A stretch of DNA of 64,000 nt. Source: Eunapius fragilis. Lineage: Eukaryota; Porifera; Demospongiae; Spongillida; Spongillidae. The position numbers and the translations under genes were made by a program. The DNA lies in contig OY811978.1 of assembly GCA_963681505.1 (NCBI GenBank), positions 2,682,248 to 2,746,247 of the forward strand, given 5' to 3'. Within the stretch, counting starts at the first letter, position 1. Each line of letters opens with the position of its first letter. This document shows positions 35,735 through 48,839 of this stretch, piece after piece. The notes under the pieces are model-generated. The model was not told where the DNA came from, made no database searches, and worked only from the letters and a program-made list of their open reading frames with translations.

Positions 35735-36560
35735 ACTTCCAACAATAGACAGGGAAAGGTCCGTGGCGTTCACGAAGACAGGCGTGGTGAGGGAGTGGTC
35801 TCCATCTAGGAGGTCCAAGGTGGACACCCCGTTGAAGTTAGCCGCACATTCAGCCTCACATTCTTCGGCCGCACATTCCAAGCAATTATCACTTACAATT
35901 AGGCCGTACGGCTAATGATAATCATTTCGTTTCGAATATTCATTGATTGTACCATGCAGTTATTATGGCAATGTGTGGGTAAAGACATGCGAACTAGCCG
36001 CTTCTCGGGTTGTATCAAACTTCGTCGTTACAAGAGCGGCGATAGTCTGAAAAGGGAATCACCGAATGAGTACTAGTACTGAAGAATGTAGCTTACTTCA
36101 GGCCAAACGATGAATTAATTTGTCATTCTGAAACTGACGCGGTAGCGTTTATATCGCTTTCTACAATACCTCTATTATGAAAAGGGTGATTTCTGATACC
36201 TGTATATTAAATCATACTGCTATATATTGTAAGACCATTATTCTGATATATACATACCATATCCAGGCACTTCTGTAATGGCCATGCATGCAGTCTCTAT
36301 CAACTCTGTTGAGTTATTGAAGAGCTCGTGCATGATGCATGTGTACGATATTCAGATTGAGTTTGTCCCATCAGTAAATTTCTTATCCTTGGCTACAATA
36401 TGATGCTCAAGGCATAGAACTGACATCACATATATATGTACCTCCATGTATGCATGCCCTTCACAACTTTCCTTATGAATTAAGTTTCTACTGAAAGGGC
36501 ATTCGCTGCTCACTATATATTTCAAGGATTACTAATGAAAACTGTAGGTGATCTTACGTG
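35735..36560. other. mostly unassigned; possible minus-strand exon remnant at 35743-35890
   Basis: On the minus strand 35890-35743 reads CAANFNGVSTLDLLDGDHSL then TTPVFVNATDLSLSIVGS and ends at the transposon terminus. A related piece (CAAEECAANFNGV) occurs on the plus strand near 45314-45345. The rest shows no gene. Confidence 0.35.
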
Positions 36561-36579
36561 TAAGGAGCTCAAGGTCTTC

Positions 36580-37360
36580 TCAATGAGGGAAAGAACTTAA
36601 CATATAATGATGTAAACCCCACTTCAGAGCACATATATCATCCACATCTGGCTTGTTGTAGTAAGATGGGATCAGGAATTTCTCCACATTCTTAGAACCA
36701 AAAAAGCCTCTTTCACTACTATGAATGTTGTCATTACTGCTATCATTGTGATCAGGGGTACTTTGATTCGAAAATGTGTCACTTTTATTGTTATTACAAT
36801 GCACTGGAGCTGGGGAAAAAACGTAAAATAAATGCACCACCATTTATTTCACATGTAGCATACCCTACTGTCTTCAGGTATAAAAACAGCTTTACAATGA
36901 GCATTGATGGGCAATGAAGTAGTGTTTCCTATCCAAGTAAACAAGAAAGGATAATAAGCTAATGTCACTACCAAAGCCATACCTTATCCACAGCATTCTC
37001 TTATGAAACATAGTATTTAAAAAAGACAGAAACGCATGCTTTTCATCCTGAATAGTTATTGACCTGTTGATATCTTCATAGGGAACAAATCACTAACTGA
37101 GAGCTCATACAACATTTGGAGACGAAACCTTTCCACCATATCCTGAAAGTGAAATACTTTTGAAAGGCCTGCTGGATACATTAGCAGTGTACTTGGGTGT
37201 ATTCAATTGTAACATTTTCCAACACAAGCCTAGCAGCCTGTTGTGCGATATTATTGCAATGTGCATAAAAAATGATGTAAAATAAACTTACAAGACATGC
37301 ATACATACTGCAGTCACTAGTGTTTCCCGGACTGGGCAATTTGCTGTTCTGAAATGTGAT
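36580..37360 (-). CDS. coding-like exons of an unidentified gene
   Basis: Three minus-strand stretches look coding: ~37355-37316 (QNSKLPSPGNTSDC, acceptor tttcag, donor gtatgt), ~37140-36985 (DMVERFRLQMLYELSVSDLF and, in a second frame, YEDINRSITIQDEKHAFLSF), and ~36818-36577 (acceptor cccag; ends KPDVDDICALKWGLHHYMLS then a stop). I do not recognise the family. The change of frame in the middle piece may be an intron or decay. Confidence 0.3.
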
Positions 37361-37384
37361 AAGTGGAATATGATACATTTGATA

Positions 37385-38360
37385 TCAATATGACAGTTCC
37401 CTGTTCCCACAGGGTAGGTGTGCACATGTCAGGATGGGGTACCCAACGCCACACGTAGCTCCCCAATGCCTGACTGACTTATGAGTGACCCCCAATGCAA
37501 TTATTCACATATCTTCACTGAAGATGGATGCAACCTATGTAAGTTGTAAAGCGGATCCAGACATTCTGATAACAGTTCCCTGTTCCCACAGGGTAGGTGT
37601 GTACATGTGAAGATGGGTGACCCAATACCATGCGTAGTTCCCCAATGCCTGACCGACTTGCGACCCCCAAATGAAATTATTCACATATCGTCTTCACTGA
37701 AGATGGATGCCACCTCTGTAAGTTCTAAAACAGATCCAGACATTCTGATGACAGTTCCCTGTTCCCACAGGGTAGGTGTGTACATGTGAGGATGGGGAAC
37801 CAAACGCCACGCGTAGTTCCCAAATGCCTAGCCAACTTGTGAGAAACCTCAAATGAAATTATTCACACATCAACTTCACTGAAGATGGATGCCACCTCTG
37901 TAAGTTCTAAAGCGGATCCAGTCATTCTGATGACAGTTCCCTGTTCCCACAGGGTAGGTGTGTACATGTGGGGATGGGGAACCCAACGCCACACGTAATT
38001 CCCCAATGCCTGACCAACGTGTAACCTCCAAATGAAATTATTCACATCTAATCTTCACTGAAGATGGATGCCACCCTTTGTTAACTTCTAAAGCAGATCC
38101 AGACATTCTGATGACAATTCCCTGTTCCCACAGGGAAGGTGTGTACATGTGAGGATGGGGAACCCAATGCCACACGTAGTTCCCCAATGCCTGACCAACT
38201 TGTGAGTGACCCCCAAATGAAATTATTCCCATCACATCTTCACTGAAGATGGATGCCACCTCTGTAAGTTTTATAGCAGATCCACACATTCTGATGACAG
38301 TTCCCTGTTCCCACAGGGTAGGTGTTTACATGTGAGGATGGGGAACACTATGCCATGGCT
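37385..38360 (-). repeat. satellite array, ~178-bp monomers, minus orientation
   Basis: Five to six monomers, each with gttccctgttcccacagggt and cttcactgaagatggatgcc, in reverse orientation to the array at 38655-42710. Confidence 0.95.
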
Positions 38361-38654
38361 AGTTCCTGGATGCTCTCTCCTTCCTGGGAACATCTTTTCA
38401 ATGGCCTACTTGACAGCGCTTTTAAGGATAACCAAGTAGGTGCTGCAAGACCGATGTATTATAATTTGGAATATGCAAAACAATGATACATTTCAGTGCA
38501 TGTTAATGCTTTTAAAAACCTGGATTCGTGTTGGTGTGGAGCATGTATTAGTTGAAAGGTTTGGTGTGCAGGTATTAATAGATAAAATCTGAGGAGTTAC
38601 TAAGACCAGTTGCTAAAGTGTTGTCATTAATTTTACAATTAGAACAGAATGTAT

Positions 38655-41600
38655 GGATCTGCTTTAGAAATTACAGAGGTGGCGTCCATCTTCAGTGAAG
38701 ATGATATATTAATAATTTCCTTTGGGGTTCACTCACAAGTTGGCCAGACATTTAGGAACTACACGTGGCGCTGGGTTCCCCATCCTCACATGTACACATC
38801 TACCCTGTGAGAACAGGGAACTATCATCAGAATGTCTGGATCTGCTTTAGAACTTACAGAGGTGGCATCCATCTTCAGTGAACATGATGTGTGAATAATT
38901 TCATTTGAGGTTCCTTACAAGTTGGCCCGGCATTAGGGAACTACGCGTGGCGCTGGGTTCCCCATCCACACATGTACTCATCTACCATGTGGGAACAGGG
39001 AACTGTCATCAGAATGTCTTGATCCACTTTAGAACTTACAGAGGCGGCATCCATCTTCAGTGAAGTTGATATGTTCATAATTTCATTTGGGATTCACTCA
39101 CAGGATGGCCAGGCATTGGGGAACTACGCGTGGCGTTGGGTTCCCCATCCTCACCTGTACACATCTACCCATTGGGAACAGGGAACTGTCATCAGAATGT
39201 CTTTATTCACTTTAGAACTTACAGAGGTGGCATCCATCTTCAGTGAAGTTGATATGTTAATAATTTCATTCGGGGTTCACTCACGGTTGGCCAGGCATTG
39301 GGGAACTACGCGTGGCGTTGGGTTCCCCATCCTCACATGTACTCATCTCCCCTGTGGGAAGATGGAACTGTCATCAGAATGTCTGGATCCACTTAAGAAC
39401 TTATAGAGGTGGCATCCATCTTCAGTTAAGATGATATGTGAATAATTTCATTTGCGGGTCACTCACAAGTTGGTAAGGCATTTGGGAACTACGGGTGGCG
39501 TTGGGTTCTCCATCCTCACATGTGCACACCTCCCCTGTGGGAACATGGAACTGTCATCAGAATGTCTGGATCTGCTTTAGAACTTACAGTGGTGGCATCC
39601 ATCTTCAGTTAAGATGATATGTGAATAATTTCATTTGGGGGTCACTCACAAGTAGGCCAGGCATTGGGGAACTACGCGTGGCGTTGGGTTCCCCATCCAC
39701 ACATGTACTCACCTCCCCTGTGGGAACATGGAACTGTCATAAAAATGTCTAGATCTGATTTAGAACTTACAGAGGTGGCATCCATCTTCAGTGAACATGA
39801 TGTGTGAATAATTTCATTTGAGGTTCCTCACAAGTTGGCCAGGCATTTGGGAACTACGCGTGGCGTTGGGTTCCCCATCCTCACACGTACACACCTACCC
39901 TGTGAGAACAGGGAACTGTCATCAGAATGTCTTGATCCACTTTAGAACTTACAGAGGTGGCATTCATCTTCAGTGAAGATGATATGTGAATAATTTCATT
40001 TGGGGTCACTCACAAGTTGGTCAGGCATTGGGGAATTACGCGTGGCGTTGGGTTCCCCATCCTCACATGTACACATCTACCCTGTCGGAACAGGAAATTG
40101 TCATCAGAATGTCTGGATCTGCTTTAGAACTTACAGAAGTGGCATCCATCTTCAGTTAAGATAATATGTGAATAATTTCATTTGGGGTTCACTCACAAGT
40201 TGGCCAGGCATTGAGGAACTACACGTGGCGTTGGGTTCCCCATCCTCACATGAGCACATCTACCCAGTGGAAACATGGAACTGTTATCAGAATATCTGGA
40301 TCTGCTTTAGAACTTACAGAGGTGGCATCCATCTTCGGTTAAGATGATATGTGAATAATTTCATTTGGGGGTCACTCACAAGTTGGCCAGGCATTGGGGA
40401 ATTACGCGTAGCGTTGGGTTCCCCATCCTCACACGTACACACCTACCTTGTGGGAACAGGGAACTGTCATCAGAATGTCTGAATCTGCTTTAGAACTTAC
40501 AGAGGTGGCATCCATCTTCAGTTAAGATAATTTCATTTGGGGATCACTCACAAGTTGGCCAGGCATAGGGGAACTACGCGTGGCGTTGGGTTCCCCATCG
40601 TCACATGTACTTACCTCCCCTGTGGGAACATGGAACTGTTATCAGAATGTCTGGAACCGCTTTAGAACTTACAGAGGTGGCATCCATCTTCAGTTAAGAT
40701 GATATGTGAATAATTTCATTTGGGGGTCACTCACAAGTTGGCCAGGCATTGGGAAACTACGCGTGGCGTTGGGTTCCCCATCCTCACATGTACACACCTA
40801 CCCTGTGGGAACAGGGAATTGTCATCAGAATGTCTGGATCTGCTTTAGAACTTACAGAGGTGGCATCCATCTTCAGTTAAGATAATATGTGAATAATTTC
40901 ATTTGGGGGTCACTCACAAGTTGGCCTAGCATAGGGGAACTACGCGTGGCGTTGGGTTCCCCATCCTCACATGAGCACATCTACCCTGTGGGGACAGGGA
41001 ACTGTCATCAGAATGTCTGGATCCGCTTTGGAACTTACAGAGGTGGCATCCATCTTCAGTTAAGATGACATGTGAATAATTTCATATGGGGGTCACTCAC
41101 AAGTTGGCCTGGCATTGGGGAACTACGCGTGGCGTTGGGTTCCCCATCCTCACATGAGCACATCTACCCTGTGGGAACATGGAACTGTTATCAGAATATC
41201 TGGATCTGCTTTAGAACTTACAGAGGTGGCATCCATCTTCAGTTAAGATGATATGTGAATAATTTCATTTGGGGGTCACTCACAAGTTGGCCAGGCATTG
41301 GGGAACTACGCGTGGTGTTGGGTTCCCCATCCACACATGTACTCACCTCCCCTGTGGGAACATGGAACTGTCATCAGAATGTCTAGATCTGCTTTAGAAC
41401 TTACAGAGGTGGCATCCATCTTCAGTGAACATGATGTGTGAATAATTTCATTTGAGGTTCCTCACAAGTTGGCCAGGCATTTGGGAACTACGCGTGGCGT
41501 TGGGTTCCCCATCCTCACACGTACACACCTACCCTGTGAGAACAGGGAACTGTCATCAGAATGTCTTGATCCACTTTAGAACTTACAGAGGTGGCATTCA

Positions 41601-42710
41601 TCTTCAGTGAAGATGATATGTGAATAATTTCATTTGGGGTCACTCACAAGTTGGTCAGGCATTGGAGAATTACGCGTGGCGTTGGGTTCCCCATCCTCAC
41701 ATGTACACACCTACCCTGTCGGAACAGGAAATTGTCATCAGAATGTCTGGATCTGCTTTAGAACTTACAGAGGTGGCATCCATCTTCGGTTAAGATGATA
41801 TGTGAATAATTTCATTTGGGGGTCACTCACAAGTTGGCCAGGCATTGGGGAATTACGCGTAGCGTTGGGTTCCCCATCCTCACACGTACACACCTACCCT
41901 GTGGGAACAGGGAACTGTCATCAGAATGTCTGAATCTGCTTTAGAACTTACAGAGGTGGCATCCATCATCAGTTAAGATAATTTCATTTGGGGATCACTC
42001 ACAAGTTGGCCAGGCATAGGGGAACTACGCGTGGCGTTGGGTTCCCCATCCTCACATGAGCACATCTACCCTGTGGGGACAGGGAACTGTCATCAGAATG
42101 TCTGGATCCGCTTTGGAACTTACAGAGGTGGCATCCATCTTCAGTTAAGATGATATGTGAATAATTTCATTTGGGGATCACTCACAAGTTGGCCAGGCAT
42201 TGGGGAACTACGCGTGGCGTTGGGTTCCCCATCCTCACATGTACACACCTACCCTGTGGGAACAGGGAATTGTCATCAGAATGTCTGGATCTGCTTTAGA
42301 ACTTACAGAGGTGGCATCCATCTTCAGTTAAGATGATATGTGAATAATTTCATTTGGGGATCACTCACAAGTTGGCCAGGCATTGGGTAACTGCACGTGG
42401 CGTTGGGTTCCCCATCCTCACATGTACACACCTACACGGTGGGAACAGGGAACTGTCATCAGAATGTCTGGATCTATTTTAGAATTTACAGAGGTGGCAT
42501 CCATCAGTGAAAATTATATGCAAATAACTTCATTTGGGGGTCACTCATATGTTGGCCAGGCATTGGGGAACTACTCGTGGCATTGGGTTCCCCATCCTCA
42601 CATGTACACACCTACTCTGTGGGAACAGGGAATTGTCATCAGAATGTCTGGATCTGCTTTAGAACCTACAGAGGTGGTGTCCATCCCCAGTGAAGAATAA
42701 TGTATTGCAT
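38655..42710 (+). repeat. satellite array, ~178-bp monomers, plus orientation
   Basis: About 23 monomers carrying tacgcgtggcgttgggttcc, gtgggaacagggaactgtca and gaggtggcatccatcttcag. Identity between monomers is high, with blocks of higher-order repetition (39720-40110 resembles 41340-41730). The last units are 180 bp and open across the monomer (TEVASI, WVPHPHMYTP, WEQGTVIRMSGS). Confidence 0.95.
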
Positions 42711-43065
42711 CAATATGTTTGAACTGATCTGAGGCTGCCTATATATGTACATGACAGAACAAAGTTTTGTGTCATAACAACTATAGCACTGCCTGAGTTC
42801 AGTTCAATGCACTATTTCATAAGATGAATGGGTGGTTCAGAGCATGGTGCAACTCAGTCCCTCAATGTTGGAAACCAGTGGTGCATGCACTTTTCATATA
42901 CATGTAAGACCCGAGCCATGAATAACTGACCAGTTGGTTTGGACCCGTTCTGAAGCGTCGCATGCATTGGTCCTGCACTAAGGATGTTTGCTACATTTTT
43001 TAAGCATCTAGGAACTGTGAGCATAGCGTATGAGTTGCATGTTGTGTCAGTTTTGATTATAAACA
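42711..43065. other. unassigned spacer
   Basis: No gene or repeat recognised between the satellite and the MITE. Confidence 0.4.
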
Positions 43066-43350
43066 AGTGATAAAAACGTTCTCTATGCGAGAAGGTTGGT
43101 GGTATATAGGAATCAAAGGCGGTGGTGGTGTAAAAAGCAAGGGAACAAGGATTGTGATTGAAAAGGAAAAAAGAAATAGACCTATATTAGCAGCATGTCG
43201 TCATGTTTAACTGTGTGTGCTAATATAGGTCTATTTCATTTTTCCTTTTCAATCACAATCCTTGTTCCCTTGCTTTTTACACCACCACCGCCTTTGATTC
43301 CTATATACCACCAACCTTCTCGCATAGAGAACGTTTTTATCACTTGTTTC
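43066..43350. mobile_element. palindromic MITE, family M, copy 5
   Basis: Arms acaagtgataaaaacgttct plus ctatgcgagaaggttggtgg and complement, core cctatattagcagcatg. Confidence 0.9.
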
Positions 43351-43538
43351 CTACATTTTTTGGTAGATTTAGTATTGTATTTAGTTCTTGAAAAGTAACC
43401 ATGTAGCAAGAATGTCAAATGACAGTTTTATTTTAGAATCTCGTGGCCATGCAATTTTTGAGGTGTGGGTGTACCATTAAAACACACAGTATTACTATTT
43501 AAACAATAAGTACAAGTATTTCATTTATAACCCAGGAG

Positions 43539-43681
43539 CATGTCATCTTGTATAGGATATACTGCTGTATATTCTGGACCAGGATATACTTCTGTATATC
43601 CAGGATATATAGCAGGTAGAGCAGGTGGAGCTAATCCTGCAGCTGGAAATGGAACCACTCCTGGACCTGGACCTGAAACAG
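43539..43681 (+). CDS. possible Gly/Pro/Tyr-rich exon
   Basis: Between an acceptor (aacccag) and a donor (acag/gtgatt) the frame reads SMSSCIGYTAVYSGPGYTSV then YPGYIAGRAGG and PGPGPETG. The GYT.VYxGPGY repetition looks like a low-complexity protein segment. No neighbours were found, so this is weak. Confidence 0.25.
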
Positions 43682-44694
43682 GTGATTTAAACAACCATTA
43701 GTTAAAACAAATCCTCCACTGGCAAGTGAAGCCATATAATACATCAGACAAAGATTACATGTACCCACTGATCTCACGCTATTATCAGATAAACCACAAT
43801 ACGTTGTCATCAGCAACTTTGATATTATTAGATATAAATTATGCACCACAATACACATTAACATTATTACGAAATTGTTGTCAGCGAACAGCGTGCACAT
43901 ATTTCAAACAACAGCACGGAGAGAGATGCAATATCTTCCGCTGTAACTGTTGCATAAAATATTTTAGCGATACACTATACATGCTATAATTTATGTCCAG
44001 ATCCAACATTCATGGTGTAACGCACCTTCGGGGTGGTCGCTTTGATGGTCCTTTCAGTAGCGCGCTTGACACCTTGTCGTGTCTTGTATTGCACTCGTTT
44101 GGCATATCTGTAGGTGTACGAGTGGCTAGTTGTTGCCGGGTTTTTTTTCTGTAAGGGCGGTGGTGTGGGGGAGACACATTCTAATTGGAGCCTCTTGCTT
44201 CACATTATCTGCTGTAGACTGTATACCGTAGTCTCTGATCGCGTATGTAGTTCCACCGACAGAATTCGAAAGTTATGCTATATAAGAAGCTATAGTATAG
44301 AAATCAATTCGGTCAAAACAATTATATGCGATAGTGTCGGGTACTTACGTGTATGGTAGTTTTGGCTTTCATTTCAAGCTGCGTAACGAATGATAAGAGT
44401 TGAGAGTAACGCACAGGCGTCATGCAGAAAATGATACCTTGAATATTCGTCAGGAGCCTTCCTATAACGTTATCGCTGCTCCATTCCGTTTCTCAACCAT
44501 TTGGCATTATGGTTGGACATTTATACATGGAGCCGTAGGGACCCGAAAAGGCTCTTGGATTCAGTGCGTATACCTCTTCCACAGCGTGCGGGAATATTAA
44601 GAATTTGAATCACGCCCACGACACGTGGCTATTATTGCATTTAAAAATAGCTAGCTGATGTAATTGGGTATTTTTAACCGAATACCAAATGAGG
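43682..44694. other. unassigned sequence
   Basis: No recognised gene. Short open stretches have no family signature. Confidence 0.35.
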
Positions 44695-45072
44695 TACTAT
44701 TCGCTTTAGTTAATTGCCCGAACAGTTAGGCGTCTAACAGACCCCCGAAGATAACCTGCGGACGCATCCTGAAGCGATTGGTACACTTGGCGTGCTTTAC
44801 AAACGTTCCTGTCGTGAGTTATACTCTCCGGAAGGAAGAAGAAGAAGAAGAATAAGAAGCCGACGGAGGAGAAATTTTAGGTGGGACTGGGTACGGACGA
44901 TGGGGACGAGTATTTTTGTTCTCTAAAAGTACACCGTCTTGTGACACAAATACAACGCAGAACTGTTGTCCTTTTTTATATCGCTCGAATGCCACTAAGA
45001 GCGAAGTGACCCGATTCTTAAATGTCCCGCTAGACGTGAGTGACGTTTTTTTAATGACATTCATGATACTGT
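44695..45072. repeat. interspersed repeat, copy 2
   Basis: Matches 32754-33085. It includes a short GAA expansion (44830-44851). Confidence 0.8.
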
Positions 45073-45951
45073 TGGATTCCTATATGGAACCTACTCGCGT
45101 AGGTTCCGATTTTATTCGTGTATAGTCACGGAAGTTTTATATTATATTCTCTGAGTTTGGGGAAAGCTGAGACTTAGATTCGTTGCGTACTTACCATGTC
45201 CTAAGCATCGCCGTTAGAATGGTCATATCGACAACCGTGGACCAACCTCGTACAGTCATCAAACGCGCACATCCGCCGCCCGCCGCTAGTGGAATGTTAA
45301 CTTATTCATTGTAAAATGTGCGGCTGAGGAATGTGCGGCTAACTTCAACGGGGTACCTTGACGCACTTCCCGGGTCCCTGGCGGTAGGAGAGGGGTTACA
45401 AAGGATGTCTTCGAGGGACTGGCAAGATGGGTACGAGGCACTGGAGCATCCCGCAGAGGCTTGTACGGACACACACGAGTTTTGTGTCGTCGTTGTACTT
45501 ACAGCAGTGATAAATAAAAGAACCTGTGAGTGTAGGTCTACACGGGACATCATTGGCAGTTCACTCTCAGTCCCAGGCCCAGTTCACCGAGCATCCGGTG
45601 TGTGTAATAGCGGATGGATTACATCATCGCTACAGAAACCTGGGCCTGGGTACGAGATTACCTCAGAAAGATTTGTTCTATTGACAGGGGATCGGTGAGA
45701 AACCTCGTGTCTTAGAAAACAGCCTCTATTACATTTCGAAATGGACAATGAAACACCATCGCAAGCAAACATAGCTCGCGTATAGCCAAATCCAGGACCG
45801 ATATTAATGCAACAGATTTTAACCCAATCCAAGGGGTATTCAAAGCTAGTTGCTACTTCCACAGCTTGGCATGCATGCACCTGAGGTGTAGAATCCTAGA
45901 TGTGGCTGATGGTAAATAAAGTTTACATCTGACGACCCAGATGTTGGAGAT

Positions 45952-45984
<33 letters not shown>

Positions 45985-48839
45985 GCCTTTGAAAGCATCT
46001 GAGCGGCAGGATGCATTGCACGTTCACTTGTGTGTAATTATTGGAGCCATTTAACACGGACTAAAATTTCATGTAAGCCGAATAATGTAACCCGAACAAT
46101 ATTTCATGGGATCAGAACCTAGAATTTAACCAACTCTGCATGGCCTTACATGCAAAAAATAAGACGCCCAGCACGATCTAAATTCTTATAGTTAATATCT
46201 TGTGACATGCAATTACTGATGTTATAGTTAACGTTATGATATGACGGTTATTTCCCGTCAATATGTCCGCTTTTGCAACACTCACCAACCCACCAGCCCC
46301 ACCCCTCGACATTTTAATTGAAATTTCACACACGAAGTACAAAATCTATGCATTAAAACTGTTACAGTAGTTCTTCCTCAGGGTCTGCTGCAGCAACAAC
46401 GACAAAAAAAAATCTGAGCCGTCACAACACCAAGGTTAGTATAATCCTCACTTTCAAATCTAGGCCCAACGAATCGAGGAGTAAGAATCTTTTGCGCTGG
46501 GCAGTAGGGTAAAAATCAATTAGAAATACATGATTTCGGGGAATTATTAAAAGGAGGCGAGCCCACCATTTTTGCCAACCAATTACCATATTTTGCCCTC
46601 CAATTACAAATTTAAAGCTAATTACCGTACGGTACAATTATGGTACAGCTACGGTACAGCTAGCAAGCCCCCATTTAATAATTCATCTATAGCTATAATC
46701 ATGGCGCATAAATTTACTCAAACCAGTGTCAGCAGGTGCACGGACTATTAATGGGATCAAGGCAGCGAAAGGGCATATTTTATATTCAAAGAGACACCTA
46801 TGACCTCTATAACATATTTCTTACGCACTGGAAATTAGTTTGTCCATCATGGAGTTACAGGTTCCTGTCGGAATTTTTTACATTTTTATTGCATGTGATG
46901 CCCCTTCCTTTCCTGAAAATTTTTGTAATATGCGCTAGGTCCCTTTTCGCTGCCTCGACCCCCATATTTAGATCTATTCTTAATAATTAGACAATGCATA
47001 GGTTGAGGATGTCTTTCATTTGTGTTAACAGTTTTATAAAACAACTAACGAATAATACATGCGGCCTACGAGCATTACGGACTGTTGAAGCGATTCTGAC
47101 TGTACAGGCGCCGGACAATGCTCTGGTCTACACAGGCGGTGCTGGGCAACTGCTCGGGAAGCAACAGCGAGATAACCAGTGTCGTGGCCCAATAAGTACC
47201 AATACAAACATGTAGGTACGAACTGAGTAGTTCAAAGTCACACCAAAGTAGCTCGCAGTGGATGTACGGGTGTTTGTAACACACTGCATGGGGATTATAC
47301 CCAGGAGTGTTAACGGACAATGAATGACATGCTGGCTATGCTGAAGGCAGCGCTAACAGATTGCTATCTCAGCGGTTCCCTGGCGACCAGAGACATTTGT
47401 GTGACCCTGCAAATCCCAACAGGTTCTCGAGACAAGGTCCCACCAGCACCACACGAAGCAGTAACCGATGTTTTAATGCTCTTTCAATACAAATGACGGT
47501 TTTAGGAACTATAATACTGAAGAAGACATTCTCTAAATGAAGCTGCATCAACGCGCTTTCAACTGAAATACTACACATGAAATGCAGTCAGACAGAGTAC
47601 AACTCGCCTTATCATTAGATCCGTTGGTACATGAAACCTGTGGCTTGCTTTCGGTTGCATCGCTTCCCAGTAAAATTAAGATTCACGAGGGACACAAATT
47701 TCAAATCTAATCACGATGTGCGATAAAAGGAATATTTTGCGCATGCGCGTAGGTTGCATAGTAAAGTTTTTTAACGTGTGTACGTGTTTAACGAATTAAT
47801 TCAATTTGTGCGTAAACTAATATCCCAATCCTAACTTTCATCTGTATACAAAAGAAAATATCACTGAATCCAAGTACCAGCTGGGTCGATGGAGTGATGG
47901 AGGGTCACATACCGGCATGAAATGGCTGATCAAAAGCTTGTCAATCCTTGCATTATTGAGAAGACAGATTATGAAATATATGGTAGACAACCACTGAGTA
48001 TAGCAGTTCTCTATACTGATTTCAATTTATTTATTTTGAAATCTTGATCATTGACAATCACTGACATGGCTGGCATGAACAACAAGCCTGTGGATGTAAA
48101 CTTTTTTTTAACTGCTATTCTTGACTTCATGATCACTGCTCTGCTATAAATATTAGCTTGTAAGTGGGTGTGGCTGATGACATGGGTCAGCAGCCAAGGT
48201 ATGTCACCTAATGCATACGGGTCATGTTCCTTAATCCATTCGCAACTGTGATGTCATCTGTCTAGTTTAACAAATAGATGTGAGGTCTGATTGTGAAACT
48301 ATGCTTTGCTGCTTGGTGCTCTTTGTTGAAAGAGTACGAGTGGTTTACCGTATGTCGGCAATACTGTATGGCCTGATTTCTGTTTATCCAGCTCTATATC
48401 AGTCTCGGCCCCAGACCCAATGACTAAAATCCTGCCATTAATTATATAATCATTTCATTAATTATTCATTGATGGCATTGGCTTTCGTTAAAAATAGGCA
48501 AATTATTAATTAACACAGGAATCTATTGTGTATACAGTCGTGTATGAGATATGTTGCGTGTTGGTCTACTTGATGTTATTTAGTACTCATTTTCATGACC
48601 AGAATAAATAACTACATACATGTACACACCAGAAATGTTATGCATTGGATACATACATGTAAGAATACATATGCGAGTATATATCTGAACATAATGATTG
48701 TACGTATAAGTGAAGTGTGCAGTGTTATAATGCACTGTGCAGACATGTATCGGTTGAAAGGGCAGAGGAGGTTCCTACACTATCGACGTTCCAGCCATCT
48801 TGATGTCACCAGTGCTCCCTACATCCACTCCACTGTCTC
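45073..48839. other. unassigned sequence with a G run and a TACCCAG-type palindrome
   Basis: An element like the one at 28569-28678 lies near 45572-45660 (cccaggcccag / ctgggcctgggta). A ~32-base G run lies at 45951-45983. 45318-45480 is open on the plus strand (LPGSLAVGEGLQRMSSRDWQ) but has no recognised domain. From 46000 to 48839 I see no gene. Confidence 0.4.

Noticed and set aside
37385..42710. A multi-exon gene with many repeated exons
   Set aside because: Most monomers are frameshifted relative to one another and lack consistent splice sites; satellite is the simpler reading.
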